Below are positions 1 to 8,351 of a DNA stretch of 64,000 bases, piece by piece (within the stretch, counting starts at the first letter, position 1; each line of letters starts with the position of its first letter). The position numbers were made by a program, and so were the translations under genes. The DNA comes from Salinibacterium hongtaonis. GTDB taxonomy: Bacteria; Actinomycetota; Actinomycetes; Actinomycetales; Microbacteriaceae. The stretch covers positions 868,001 to 932,000 of the forward strand of contig NZ_CP026951.1 in assembly GCF_003065485.1 (NCBI RefSeq). The letters are read 5' to 3'. The notes beneath the pieces are model-generated. The model saw only the letters and a list, made by a program, of their open reading frames with translations, made no database searches and was not told the origin of the DNA.

Positions 1-132
1 GCTGTAGTCGATGCCGTCTGGCCCGATTCCGTCGAGCGGTCCCACGAGCAGGGGTGATCCGTCGTCTCCGCGCCATCGAGGCTCGTCGATGGGGTAGCGG
101 TGTCCGTCGCGCCCGACGAGGTATGACGACAT
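1..132 (-). CDS. N-terminal fragment of a possible PLP-dependent (threonine synthase-like) enzyme, cut by the window edge
   Basis: Only the first 44 codons are present and the frame stays open to the left edge. The ATG at 132 (minus strand) follows a GGGAG ribosome-binding site. The visible residues include YLVGRDGHRYPID and RWRGDDGSPLL. From memory this short N-terminal stretch resembles the segment before the PLP fold in threonine synthase-like proteins of Microbacteriaceae, but no catalytic residue is visible, so the function is a guess. The gene is transcribed away from nusA and the two share the 152-base spacer. Confidence 0.45.
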   Translation of the reverse strand, partial: MSSYLVGRDGHRYPIDEPRWRGDDGSPLLVGPLDGIGPDGIDYS

Positions 133-284
133 CTGTGCTCCCGGCGTTATCTACAGGGCTCCTGGCGTTCAGATACAGGACGGTCTAGATTACACGCGAG
201 CATCCCGCAGCGGACTCAGGTACCTTATACGGATGACTTGCGTGCGGTTGCGCGAGCGGAAACCTGAATACTGGAGGCCCGTCG

Positions 285-1277
285 GTGGACATTGACCTGA
301 GCGTTTTGCGGCTCATGGAGCGCGAGCGCGAGATACCGTTCGAGGAGCTCGTCCAGATCATCGAGCAGGCCATCCTCACGGCCTATCTCAAGCACACGGC
401 CGAGCAGGCCGGCGACGGCGAGGTGCCAACGGCCCGCGTCGAGCTCGATCGCAAGACGGGGCACGTCACGGTTTATGTGCCCGAGCATGATGACGAGGGC
501 AACATCATCGGCGAGGCTGTCGACAGCCCGAGCGACTTTGGCCGCATTGCCGCTTTTGCGGCGAAGCAGGTGATCAACCAGCGTCTGCGCGACCTGGCTG
601 ACGACGCCGTTCTCGGCGAGTTCAAGGGCCGCGAGGGCGACATCATTGCCGGCGTCATCCAGCAGGGCCCCAACCCCCGCATGATTCACGTTGATCTGGG
701 CTCGATCGAGGCCATCTTGCCTCCCGAGGAGCAGGTGCCCGGCGAGGACTACTCGCACGGAACCCGCATCCGCGTCTATGTGACGAGTGTGAGCAAGGGG
801 CTCAAGGGCCCCCAGATCACGGTGTCGCGCACGCATCCTTCGCTCGTTCGCAAGCTTTTTGCGCTTGAGGTGCCCGAAATTGCGAGCGGCGTGGTCGAGA
901 TCGTGTCGCTGGCCCGCGAAGCCGGCCACCGCACCAAGATCGCGGTCAAGGCCAACGAGCCCGGCATCAACGCCAAGGGTGCGTGCATCGGCGAACTCGG
1001 TCAGCGTGTTCGTGCGGTGACGTCTGAACTCAATAACGAGAAGATCGACATCGTCGACTACTCAGAAGACCTGGCCACGTTTGTCGCTAACGCGCTCTCG
1101 CCGGCCAAGGTGAGCTCGTCCTTCGTGATCGACCAGTCGACGAAGGCGGTTCGCGCCCTCGTCCCCGACTACCAGCTGTCGCTCGCGATCGGCAAGGAGG
1201 GCCAGAACGCCCGCCTCGCCGCCAAGCTCACGGGCGCGCGCATCGACATCCAGCCGGACAGCATCCTCGAGGACTAG
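285..1277 (+). CDS. nusA: Transcription termination/antitermination factor NusA
   Basis: NusA binds RNA polymerase and nascent RNA and modulates pausing, termination and antitermination. The 330-residue product has the actinobacterial layout: an N-terminal polymerase-binding domain (about 1-100, opening [20 protein letters not shown]), an S1 domain (about 105-175) and two KH domains (about 185-325; [20 protein letters not shown] is the second KH GxxG region). It lacks the C-terminal acidic repeats of the E. coli protein, as is normal for actinobacteria. The GTG start follows CTGGAGG. It heads the nusA-ylxR-infB group. The gene usually found just upstream, rimP, is absent: the spacer (133-284) is too short and the next gene is divergent. 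Confidence 0.97.
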   Translation: MDIDLSVLRLMEREREIPFEELVQIIEQAILTAYLKHTAEQAGDGEVPTARVELDRKTGHVTVYVPEHDDEGNIIGEAVDSPSDFGRIAAFAAKQVINQRLRDLADDAVLGEFKGREGDIIAGVIQQGPNPRMIHVDLGSIEAILPPEEQVPGEDYSHGTRIRVYVTSVSKGLKGPQITVSRTHPSLVRKLFALEVPEIASGVVEIVSLAREAGHRTKIAVKANEPGINAKGACIGELGQRVRAVTSELNNEKIDIVDYSEDLATFVANALSPAKVSSSFVIDQSTKAVRALVPDYQLSLAIGKEGQNARLAAKLTGARIDIQPDSILED

Positions 1278-1352
1278 AACAGTGATTGTGGGGCCCGGCG
1301 TGTCGCCCCGCGCGACACGCCCGGGCGCCGAGTCGCAGCGAGCAGGGGTAGT

Positions 1353-1631
1353 ATGGAACCCGTAAGAACGTGCCTCGGATGCCGAAAGCGCGATTCGCAG
1401 TCCTCCATGGTGAGGCTCGTTGAGCGTGACGGTCGAGCAGTTGCGGATGCCTCTGGCACCGCACCGGGTCGAGGCGCCTGGGTGCACCCCACAGTTGAGT
1501 GCGTCGACAGTTCCCTCAAACGCAGAGCCTTCGGGCGGGCGTTGAGGGCTGACGGCTCCCTCGATGTATCGGGGGTGCGTGAGGGTGTTCTTGCACTTCA
1601 CCAGTCGGAGTCTCCCCATGAGGCTCCCTAA
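1353..1631 (+). CDS. YlxR family RNA-binding protein
   Basis: A 92-residue DUF448/YlxR protein. The family signature RTCLGCRKRD lies at the N-terminus and the conserved GRGAWVHP stretch at about 38-46, followed by the RRAFGRALR basic helix. YlxR proteins sit between nusA and infB in many bacteria; in Bacillus the protein has been linked to RNase P and to broad transcriptional effects. The ATG is preceded by AGGGG. The 75-base gap to nusA and the gene order suggest co-transcription with nusA and infB. Confidence 0.93.
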   Translation: MEPVRTCLGCRKRDSQSSMVRLVERDGRAVADASGTAPGRGAWVHPTVECVDSSLKRRAFGRALRADGSLDVSGVREGVLALHQSESPHEAP

Positions 1632-1722
1632 CGAAACGGCTGATCGAACAGTGACAAACAATGCGTAGCAACTAATGAGCGGCTCGAAATGAGACCCGTC
1701 CAAAAGTAATGGCCTGCTCCCT

Positions 1723-1745
1723 CTCGGGCGGGCCCGAGACAGGAG
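1723..1745 (+). promoter_or_regulatory. Small hairpin abutting the infB ribosome-binding site
   Basis: CTCGGGC (1723-1729) and GCCCGAG (1732-1738) form a perfect 7-base inverted repeat with a 2-base centre, so about 6 pairs with a four-base loop. It ends two bases before the AGGAG ribosome-binding site (1741-1745) of infB. A structure this close could modulate ribosome access. No experimental knowledge of this element is claimed. Confidence 0.35.
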
Positions 1746-1749
1746 AATT

Positions 1750-4461
1750 GTGGCTAAACCACGCGTGCACGAGATCGCAGCAGAACTCGGCATTGAAAGT
1801 AAGCAGGCTCTCGAGAAGTTGAAGGAACTTGGCGAATTCGTCAAGGGACCCTCCTCGAGCATCGAGCCCCCCGTAGCGCGCAAGTTGCGTGCTGCCCTCG
1901 CCGCGGATGGCGTCACCGCCCCCGCCAAAGAAGAGAAGGCTCCGGAGGCGGCTAAGCCGGCTCCCAAGCCAGCACCAGAAGCCAAGACCGAGGCGCCGGC
2001 ACCCGCAGCGCCTGCTGCCCCCGCCGCCCCTGCTCCCGCAGCAGCGGCTCCCGCAGCACCCGCTGCGCCCAAGGCAGAATCCCCGGCCGCTCCCGCTCCG
2101 CGCGGGTCGGCCACCCCGGATGCCCCTACACCCGGCAGCGCACCGACTCCCGGTGCTGCTCGCCCCGGCAATAACCCCTACGCCAGCACGCAGGGCATGC
2201 AGCGTCCCGGCGCTCCTCGCCCCGGTGCCCCGCGCCCCGGCAACAACCCTTATGCCAGCACCCAGGGCATGAACACCCGCCCAGCTGGCCCGACGCCGGG
2301 CAACATCCCGCGTCCTGCCGCTCCGCGTCCCGGCGCTCCGCGCCCGGGTGGTCCGCGCCCCGGTGGTCCGCGTCCGGCCGGTGCTGGTGGTTTCCGGCCC
2401 GGTGCCCCGCGTCCGGCCGGTGCCGGTGGGTTCCGTCCCGGCGGCGCACCTGCTGGCGCTCCCGGTTCGAACTTCGGCCCCAATCGCCCCGCAGGCGGCG
2501 GCGGTCGCGGCCGTGGCCCCGGTGGTGGAACCGCTGGTGCGTTCGGTCGTGGCGGCGGCAAGAGCAAGGCGCGCAAGTCGAAGCGTACGAAGCGGGCAGA
2601 GTTTGAGCTGCGCGAGGCTCCGTCGCTGGGTGGCGTTAGCGTTCCCCGCGGCGACGGCAACACGGTAGTTCGTCTGCGTCGCGGTGCGTCCATCACGGAC
2701 TTCGCCGACAAGATTGATGCGAGCCCCGGAAACCTCGTTACGGTTCTGTTCCACCTCGGTGAGATGGCGACCGCAACGGAGTCACTCGACGAGGCAACCT
2801 TCGAGGTGCTCGGCGAGGAGCTCGGCTACAAGATTCAGATCGTCTCGCCCGAGGATGAGGATCGCGAGCTGCTTGAGGGCTTCTCGATCGACCTCGACCA
2901 GGAGCTTGAGGATGAGAGCGACGAAGACCTCGAGATTCGTCCTCCGGTCGTGACCGTCATGGGTCACGTCGACCACGGTAAGACCAAGCTGCTCGACGCG
3001 ATCCGCAACACCAGCGTTGGCGCCGGTGAAGCCGGTGGCATCACGCAGCACATCGGTGCTTACCAGGTCATGGCGGAGCACGAAGGCATCGAGCGCAAGA
3101 TCACCTTCATTGACACCCCTGGTCACGAGGCGTTCACCGCCATGCGTGCCCGTGGTGCGCAGGTCACCGACATTGCGATCCTCGTGGTCGCGGCTGACGA
3201 CGGAATCATGCCGCAGACGGTTGAGGCGTTGAACCACGCCCAGGCCGCCGGTGTGCCGATCGTCGTCGCGGTCAACAAGGTGGACAAGGAGGGGGCTAAC
3301 CCCGCCAAGGTGCGTCAGCAGCTCACCGAGTTCGGTCTCGTCGCAGAAGAGTACGGCGGAGACACGATGTTCATCGACGTGTCGGCGCTCAAGCGCGACG
3401 GTATCAAGGAGCTCCTCGACGCCGTTCTGCTCACGGCGGATGCCGGGCTTGACCTTCGGGCCAACCCCAACAAGGATGCCCGCGGTGTTGCCATCGAGGC
3501 CAAGCTCGACAAGGGTCGCGGTGCTGTTGCTACCGTGCTCATCCAGTCGGGAACCCTGCACGTTGGTGACCCCATCGTTGCCGGAACCGCCTACGGCCGT
3601 GTTCGTGCCATGTTCGATGAGAATGGCGAGACCGTCGCCGCGGCAACGCCCGCGCGCCCGGTTGCCGTTCTTGGTCTGACGTCGGTGCCTCGCGCCGGTG
3701 ACACGTTCCTCGTTACGGATGACGACCGCACCGCCCGCCAGATCGCTGAGAAGCGCGAGGCCGTAGAGCGCAACGCCGCTCTGGCTCGTGGTCGCAAGCG
3801 CATCAGCCTTGAGGACTTCACGAAGGCCCTCGAGGATGGCAAGGTCGAGTCGCTCAACCTCATCATCAAGGGTGACGTTTCGGGTGCTGTTGAAGCCCTC
3901 GAAGAGTCGCTCATGGACATTGAGGTCGACGATTCGGTGCAGCTGCGCATCATCCACCGTGGTGTTGGTGCCGTCACCGAGAGCGACGTCAACCTCGCCA
4001 CGATCGACAACGCCATCATCATCGGCTTCAACGTGCGCCCCGACCCCAAGGCCCGCGAGCGTGCGGCCCGCGAGGGTGTCGACGTGCGGTTCTACTCCGT
4101 CATCTACAGCGCGCTGGAAGATGTCGAGAACTCGCTCAAGGGCATGCTCAAGCCGGAGTTCGAAGAGGTTCAGTCTGGTGTCGCCGAGATCCGCGAGATC
4201 TTCCGTTCTTCCAAGTTCGGAAACATCGCCGGTGTCATCGTGCGGTCGGGAACGATCACGCGAAACGCCAAGGCTCGCGTCATTCGCGATGGTGTCGTTG
4301 TCGGAGACAGCCTCGCCATCGAGTCGCTGCGCCGCTTCAAGGACGACGTCACTGAGGTTCGCACGGACTTCGAGGCCGGTATTGGCCTCGGCAAGTTCAA
4401 CGACATCCAGATCGGCGACGAGATCGAGACGATCGAAATGAAGGAGAAGCCCCGCGTTTAG
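1750..4461 (+). CDS. infB: Translation initiation factor IF-2
   Basis: IF-2 is the GTPase that brings fMet-tRNA to the 30S subunit and promotes subunit joining. The 903-residue product has an N-terminal IF2_N domain (about 1-50, [13 protein letters not shown]), a long Ala/Pro then Gly/Pro/Arg-rich linker (about 60-285) with duplicated [10 protein letters not shown] motifs, a second IF2_N region, and the GTPase domain: G1 GHVDHGKT near 404, G3 DTPGHEAF, G4 NKVD near 509. The C-terminal domains II-IV follow. The disordered, repetitive linker is typical of actinobacterial IF-2. The GTG start follows AGGAGAATT. A strong terminator lies right after the stop. Confidence 0.98.
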   Translation: MAKPRVHEIAAELGIESKQALEKLKELGEFVKGPSSSIEPPVARKLRAALAADGVTAPAKEEKAPEAAKPAPKPAPEAKTEAPAPAAPAAPAAPAPAAAAPAAPAAPKAESPAAPAPRGSATPDAPTPGSAPTPGAARPGNNPYASTQGMQRPGAPRPGAPRPGNNPYASTQGMNTRPAGPTPGNIPRPAAPRPGAPRPGGPRPGGPRPAGAGGFRPGAPRPAGAGGFRPGGAPAGAPGSNFGPNRPAGGGGRGRGPGGGTAGAFGRGGGKSKARKSKRTKRAEFELREAPSLGGVSVPRGDGNTVVRLRRGASITDFADKIDASPGNLVTVLFHLGEMATATESLDEATFEVLGEELGYKIQIVSPEDEDRELLEGFSIDLDQELEDESDEDLEIRPPVVTVMGHVDHGKTKLLDAIRNTSVGAGEAGGITQHIGAYQVMAEHEGIERKITFIDTPGHEAFTAMRARGAQVTDIAILVVAADDGIMPQTVEALNHAQAAGVPIVVAVNKVDKEGANPAKVRQQLTEFGLVAEEYGGDTMFIDVSALKRDGIKELLDAVLLTADAGLDLRANPNKDARGVAIEAKLDKGRGAVATVLIQSGTLHVGDPIVAGTAYGRVRAMFDENGETVAAATPARPVAVLGLTSVPRAGDTFLVTDDDRTARQIAEKREAVERNAALARGRKRISLEDFTKALEDGKVESLNLIIKGDVSGAVEALEESLMDIEVDDSVQLRIIHRGVGAVTESDVNLATIDNAIIIGFNVRPDPKARERAAREGVDVRFYSVIYSALEDVENSLKGMLKPEFEEVQSGVAEIREIFRSSKFGNIAGVIVRSGTITRNAKARVIRDGVVVGDSLAIESLRRFKDDVTEVRTDFEAGIGLGKFNDIQIGDEIETIEMKEKPRV

Positions 4462-4473
4462 CAGCGGCTCTCC

Positions 4474-4522
4474 GGCGGATGATGTCCCCCTCGCTAAGGC
4501 GGGGGGACATCATCCGCCTTTA
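4474..4522 (+). terminator. Strong intrinsic terminator after infB
   Basis: A perfect 17-bp stem: the left arm (4474-4490, GGCGGATGATGTCCCCC) pairs with 4502-4518 around an 11-base loop and is followed by TTTA. It separates infB from rbfA, whose ribosome-binding site (AAAGGAGAG) starts about 17 bases after the hairpin. rbfA may therefore be expressed by readthrough or from its own promoter. Confidence 0.8.
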
Positions 4523-4549
4523 CAGCTTTACTCCCGAAAGGAGAGCACC

Positions 4550-5050
4550 ATGGTTGATCCGACCAGGGCGGCCCGCATGGCCGACCACATCAAGCAGATC
4601 GTTGCGCGGCGTCTCGAGCGGGGTCTGCGCGACCCGCGTCTGGGTTTTGTCACGATCACCGACGTTCGCGTCACGGGCGACCTGCAGCACGCCAGCATCT
4701 TTTACACCGTCTACGGCACCGACGAGGAGCGCACCGACTCGGCTGCGGCACTCAAGTCGGCTACGGGAATGTTTCGCACCGAGGTGGGCAAGAACCTCAC
4801 GTCGCGATTGACTCCCACGATCGAGTTCATTGCGGACGCTGTGCCAGAGAACGCAAAGCACATCGAAGACCTGCTCGCGGAGGCCCGCCTTCGCGACAGC
4901 GAGGTTGAGCAGCAGAAGCAGACGGCGCAGTATGCGGGCGATGAAGACCCGTATGTGAAGCCTCGCGTTATCGGTGACGATGACGACGACGACGATGACG
5001 ATGACGATGACACCGTCACCGACGAGGATGCCGTCGCCGACAAGGCGTAA
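4550..5050 (+). CDS. rbfA: 30S ribosome-binding factor RbfA
   Basis: RbfA is a KH-type factor needed for late 30S maturation and 16S rRNA 5' end processing. The core (about 1-115) is typical: RAARMADHIKQIVARRLERG, DPRLGFVTITDVRVTGDLQHA, and a region ending in EFIADAVPENAKHIEDLL. The C-terminus is unusual: after KPRVIG comes an uninterrupted run of aspartates (about 143-154) followed by an acidic end, giving 166 residues against roughly 120-140 in many relatives. ATG start with GAAAGGAGAG upstream. It is the last gene of the nusA-infB group before the convergent mutY. Confidence 0.95.
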   Translation: MVDPTRAARMADHIKQIVARRLERGLRDPRLGFVTITDVRVTGDLQHASIFYTVYGTDEERTDSAAALKSATGMFRTEVGKNLTSRLTPTIEFIADAVPENAKHIEDLLAEARLRDSEVEQQKQTAQYAGDEDPYVKPRVIGDDDDDDDDDDDDTVTDEDAVADKA

Positions 5051-5053
5051 CGA

Positions 5054-5917
5054 TTACGGCAGTTCGTAGCCGCCAGATACGGCGACGACGAGGCCGTCTT
5101 TGAGGAGGCCGCTCAGCGCGCGACCGCGCTGGGCGGCATCCGTTCCCACTCGGTCGATCTCGTCACGGGTGACGGGGATGTCGCTCGCACGCAGTTCGGC
5201 CATGATCAGCCCGCGCATCTGCCGGTCGCTGCCCTCGAATTTCTTCTGCACGGCGGCACGCGGCCCCTCATAGTCGGGGTAGCCGGCAGCGCGCCAGGCG
5301 CAGGTCGTCGCGAGAGGGCAGACTTCGCAGCGCGGCGCCCGCGCGGTGCAGACGATCGCGCCGAGTTCCATAACGCCCGCGTTCGTCAGCTGGGCGGCCG
5401 CCGCGTCCTCGGGGAGCAGGGCTTCCATGGCAGCAAGATCGCGGCGCGTTGACGGCGGCCCGGCCTCGCCCTGGCCCGCGATGGCCCTAGCGATGACGCG
5501 GCGAACGTTGGTGTCGACGACAGGGTGTCTCAGGCCGTAGGCGAATGCGGCAACGGCCCTGGCCGTATAGTCGCCGATTCCTGGCAAGCCGAGCAGGACC
5601 GTGACGTCCGATGGGACGACGCCCCCATGCTTCTCGACGATTTCTGTGGCAGCGGCGTGCAACGCCAGAGCCCTGCGCGGGTAACCAAGTCTCTCCCACG
5701 CCCGAACCGCTTCACCGGGTGGTTCAGCGGCGAGGGCCGCAGGGGTCGGCCACCGCGTAAGCCAGGTCTCGAGTCGGGGAATCACGCGGGCTACGGGGGT
5801 CTGCTGCAGCATGATCTCGCTGACGAGGGTTCCCCACGCGGTAAAGCCGGGCTCCCGCCACGGCAGTGTGCGCCCATGCTGCTCAAACCAAGCGTTCACG
5901 GTCGAAGATAGGGTCAC
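5054..5917 (-). CDS. mutY: A/G-specific adenine glycosylase MutY
   Basis: MutY removes adenine mispaired with 8-oxoguanine (base excision repair). Visible features: the helix-hairpin-helix LPGIGDYTA; catalytic Glu34 in SEIMLQQT; catalytic Asp135 in VDTNVRRV; and a [4Fe-4S] motif C190-x6-C197-x2-C200-x5-C206. At 287 residues it has only a short remainder after the cluster and lacks the full NUDIX-like C-terminal domain of E. coli MutY; other actinobacterial MutY proteins are also short. The GTG start at 5917 has a TAGGCT box six bases upstream (complement of 5924-5929), a leaderless arrangement. It ends 3 bases from the convergent rbfA stop. Confidence 0.94.
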   Translation of the reverse strand: MTLSSTVNAWFEQHGRTLPWREPGFTAWGTLVSEIMLQQTPVARVIPRLETWLTRWPTPAALAAEPPGEAVRAWERLGYPRRALALHAAATEIVEKHGGVVPSDVTVLLGLPGIGDYTARAVAAFAYGLRHPVVDTNVRRVIARAIAGQGEAGPPSTRRDLAAMEALLPEDAAAAQLTNAGVMELGAIVCTARAPRCEVCPLATTCAWRAAGYPDYEGPRAAVQKKFEGSDRQMRGLIMAELRASDIPVTRDEIDRVGTDAAQRGRALSGLLKDGLVVAVSGGYELP

Positions 5918-5965
5918 CGATCAAGCCTAGAGCGAACCACCAGTGACGCGGCTTACCATGAGGCC

Positions 5966-6517
5966 ATGGAACGGTGGGCACCTCAGAAGAACGACGTCCT
6001 CGGAGCGCTTGCCGACGAGATCCTCCACAATTACGCCCGCGGTCGAGGCGTCATTGGGGTGGACGGCCGACACAACTCCGGTACAGCCGAGTTCGCCGAC
6101 GACCTTGCCGCGATGTTCCTGGTTCAGGGCCGGATCGTGGAGCGCACATCGCTCGACGGATATACCTCGGTCGCCGCCGGAGTCCTCACGGTCGACGGCG
6201 AGGGATTCCGGCGAGAGGTCGTCACGCCATTTAGGGCGCAGCCGGGCGATGCCATGCTCATCGTCGACGGCACGGGCGCCCATCTGCCGGCAGTCCGGGG
6301 CAGCTGGAACTTCTCCATCTGGCTCGACAGCGACGCGGATGCTGAGGCTGAAAACCACGACGCCGCCGGTTCGAGCGCCGAGCCCGGGGCCGACACCGAT
6401 GCCCGCACGGCGGAGGCAGAGTACGTGTATGCCGAGGACCCCAGCCGCCTCGCCACGGCCATTTACAACAACCGCGACCCCAAACATCCGCGCCGAGTTT
6501 TCGCCGATTCCTGTTGA
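5966..6517 (+). CDS. Nucleoside kinase-like protein with a degenerate P-loop
   Basis: A 183-residue protein resembling the uridine kinase-like P-loop fold: a VIGVDGRHNSG segment at about 28-38 where active relatives have a GxxGxGKS/T loop, then FADDLA, and later AMLIVDGTGAHLP, which matches the usual strand before the lid. The lysine and Ser/Thr of Walker A are missing (RHNSGTAEF), so ATP hydrolysis is doubtful. ATG start with TACCAT six bases upstream (5954-5959), a leaderless signal; the TGA is 13 bases before methionine aminopeptidase. The exact role is unknown. Confidence 0.7.
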   Translation: MERWAPQKNDVLGALADEILHNYARGRGVIGVDGRHNSGTAEFADDLAAMFLVQGRIVERTSLDGYTSVAAGVLTVDGEGFRREVVTPFRAQPGDAMLIVDGTGAHLPAVRGSWNFSIWLDSDADAEAENHDAAGSSAEPGADTDARTAEAEYVYAEDPSRLATAIYNNRDPKHPRRVFADSC

Positions 6518-6530
6518 CTAGGCTTGGCCA

Positions 6531-7304
6531 GTGATCGAAATCCTGACCCCAGCAGAAGTAACCCGCGCCCGCGATACCGGCGCCCTGGTCGCCCACATCC
6601 TTCAGGCCCTGAAAAAGCGCAGCGTCGTCGGCACCAATCTGCTGGAGATCGATCAGTGGGCAAAGTCCATGATTCTGTCGGCGGGAGCAGAGTCGTGTTA
6701 CGTCGACTACGCGCCGTCGTTCGGCCGTGGACCCTTCGGCCACTACATCTGCACGGCGGTCAACGACGCTGTGCTCCACGGCATGCCGCATGACTACTCT
6801 CTTGCGGATGGCGACCTTCTCACGCTCGATCTCGCCGTCTCGCTCAAGGGGATAGCTGCTGATGCGGCGATCAGCTTTATTGTGGGCGAATCGCGACCAG
6901 CGGAGAGCGTTGCCCTCATTAGCGCGACAGAAGAGGCGCTGGCCGCGGGAATCGCTGCGGCAGGACCCGGAGCGCGCATCGGCGACATCGCTTATGCGAT
7001 CGGATCAGTCCTCACCGAGGCCGGTTATCCCATCAACATGGATTTTGGCGGGCACGGCATCGGATCCACGATGCATCAGGATCCGCACGTTCCGAACTCA
7101 GGCCGCCCGGGCCGCGGCTACCAGCTCCGCCCGGGGCTCCTGCTCGCCCTCGAGCCATGGGTCATGGTCGATACCGACGTTCTCGTGACGGATGCCGACG
7201 GCTGGACCCTGCGAAGCGCCACCGGCTGCCGCACGGCGCACACGGAACACACGATTGCGATTACAGAAGACGGCGCCGAGATCCTTACGCTTGCGCGCGG
7301 CTGA
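6531..7304 (+). CDS. map: Type I methionine aminopeptidase
   Basis: Removes the N-terminal methionine from nascent proteins in the cytoplasm, using a di-metal centre. All five ligands can be placed: Asp100 (LTLDLAV), Asp111 (AADAAISF), His175 (GGHGIG), Glu208 (ALEPWVM) and Glu239 (HTEHTIAI). The substrate-side His83 (VLHGMP) is also present. At 257 residues it has the minimal type I length. The GTG start has TAGGCT six bases upstream (6519-6524), so it is probably leaderless. Its 3' end overlaps the convergent ketopantoate reductase gene by 20 bases. It is not next to secY/adk, the usual map location, so a second map elsewhere is likely. Confidence 0.94.
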   Translation: MIEILTPAEVTRARDTGALVAHILQALKKRSVVGTNLLEIDQWAKSMILSAGAESCYVDYAPSFGRGPFGHYICTAVNDAVLHGMPHDYSLADGDLLTLDLAVSLKGIAADAAISFIVGESRPAESVALISATEEALAAGIAAAGPGARIGDIAYAIGSVLTEAGYPINMDFGGHGIGSTMHQDPHVPNSGRPGRGYQLRPGLLLALEPWVMVDTDVLVTDADGWTLRSATGCRTAHTEHTIAITEDGAEILTLARG

Positions 7305-8280
7305 TCACCGTCTCGGGTGGCAGGAACTTTCCGGTCCTCTCGACCTCGTGAACCAGCTCAGTAAGCAGCGCGTTGACGGGGGCCTGCACGCCTGTTCCAG
7401 CTGACTGAGCGACAACCGCCCCCGTGAGGTAGTCGATCTCGGTGGGCTGTCCGCGCCGGATGCTCTGGAGCGTCGAGCCGGGGTTCGGCACATCGCCGAG
7501 ATAGGCCCGGAGTCGTAGCGCCACAATCTCGCCAGCCCAAAGCGGCCCCCAGGCCACAAGCAGCAGAGTGCTGTGTGACAGGCCGTTGACGGTTCCGAAG
7601 TGGATGCCCTTGGCGCGGCCGACGCGAACGGCCTCGCGCATCCCTCGCACCATCACGCGTCGAAGCGCCGTGTCGCTGATGACCTCTTGAACGCTGAGCC
7701 CCGTGATTGCGGGGATCGCGTTGACCTGATTGATCACGAGCTTGGTCCATCGGGCGCCGACGAAGTTGTCGACGACCCTTACGGGCAGAGCCGGGGCAAG
7801 AACCTCGGCAGCGGCGCGCGCGGGGGAGTCGTCGCCCTCGGTTGCCATGCCGAGCCAGGTGCCGGCAGGGGCGGTGACCGTCACGACGCCGGGGGAGACC
7901 CAGGATGCGGCGAAGAGGGCGAGGGCGCCCACGACGGCGCGCCCCGGCATGAGCTCGGTGACCTCCTCGATGCCGCCCAGTCCGTTCTGAACGACGACGA
8001 GCGGAACGCCCTTGAGCGCGTCGAGGTTGGCGGTCACGGCGGCGGCCCCGTCCATCGCCTTCGTCGTGAGGATGGCGAGCTCCGGGGCGGCGTCGAGCGT
8101 GTGCGTCGCGGTGACGCGCGCTGTGTGCTCGCCCCAGGCACCCCTTAGTTGAATACCGTGCTCGCGAATTGCCGCAAGGGTTTCGCCTCGCGCCGTGACG
8201 TGGACGTCGTGCCCCGCGCGGTCGAGCAGGGCGGCGATCGTGCCGCCGATGGCGCCTGCGCCGAGAACTGCGATCCGCAT
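7285..8280 (-). CDS. 2-dehydropantoate 2-reductase family (ApbA/PanE-like) oxidoreductase
   Basis: Family members reduce ketopantoate to pantoate with NADPH for coenzyme A synthesis. The 331-residue protein begins with a Rossmann motif (MRIAVLGAGAIGG), has the conserved VVQNGLGGIEE segment, and a C-terminal helical domain with GARWTKLVINQVNAIPAITG (the conserved lysine and asparagine). The family contains several paralogues with other substrates, so true PanE activity is not certain. The ATG at 8280 has TAAGCT six bases upstream (complement of 8287-8292). It is divergent from truB and convergent with map. Confidence 0.85.
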   Translation of the reverse strand: MRIAVLGAGAIGGTIAALLDRAGHDVHVTARGETLAAIREHGIQLRGAWGEHTARVTATHTLDAAPELAILTTKAMDGAAAVTANLDALKGVPLVVVQNGLGGIEEVTELMPGRAVVGALALFAASWVSPGVVTVTAPAGTWLGMATEGDDSPARAAAEVLAPALPVRVVDNFVGARWTKLVINQVNAIPAITGLSVQEVISDTALRRVMVRGMREAVRVGRAKGIHFGTVNGLSHSTLLLVAWGPLWAGEIVALRLRAYLGDVPNPGSTLQSIRRGQPTEIDYLTGAVVAQSAGTGVQAPVNALLTELVHEVERTGKFLPPETVISRAQA

Positions 8281-8351
8281 GCTCGAAGCTTATGGGGTTT
8301 CGGCGAAGCGCCGGGCGAAGGGCAGCTCCCGTGGCGGTAGCGTGGTCTCCT

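Noticed and set aside
1062-2754. Long minus-strand open frames opposite nusA, ylxR and infB
   Set aside because: They mirror the repetitive Ala/Pro/Gly coding of infB and high-GC third positions; no recognisable domains or start signals.
2782-3957. 391-codon minus-strand frame opposite infB
   Set aside because: Exact shadow of the IF-2 GTPase domain, low-complexity composition and no homology recognised.
5927-6487. Minus-strand frame opposite the kinase-like gene
   Set aside because: The plus frame has a promoter box, a proper start and a family-like start sequence; the minus frame would overlap the mutY promoter.
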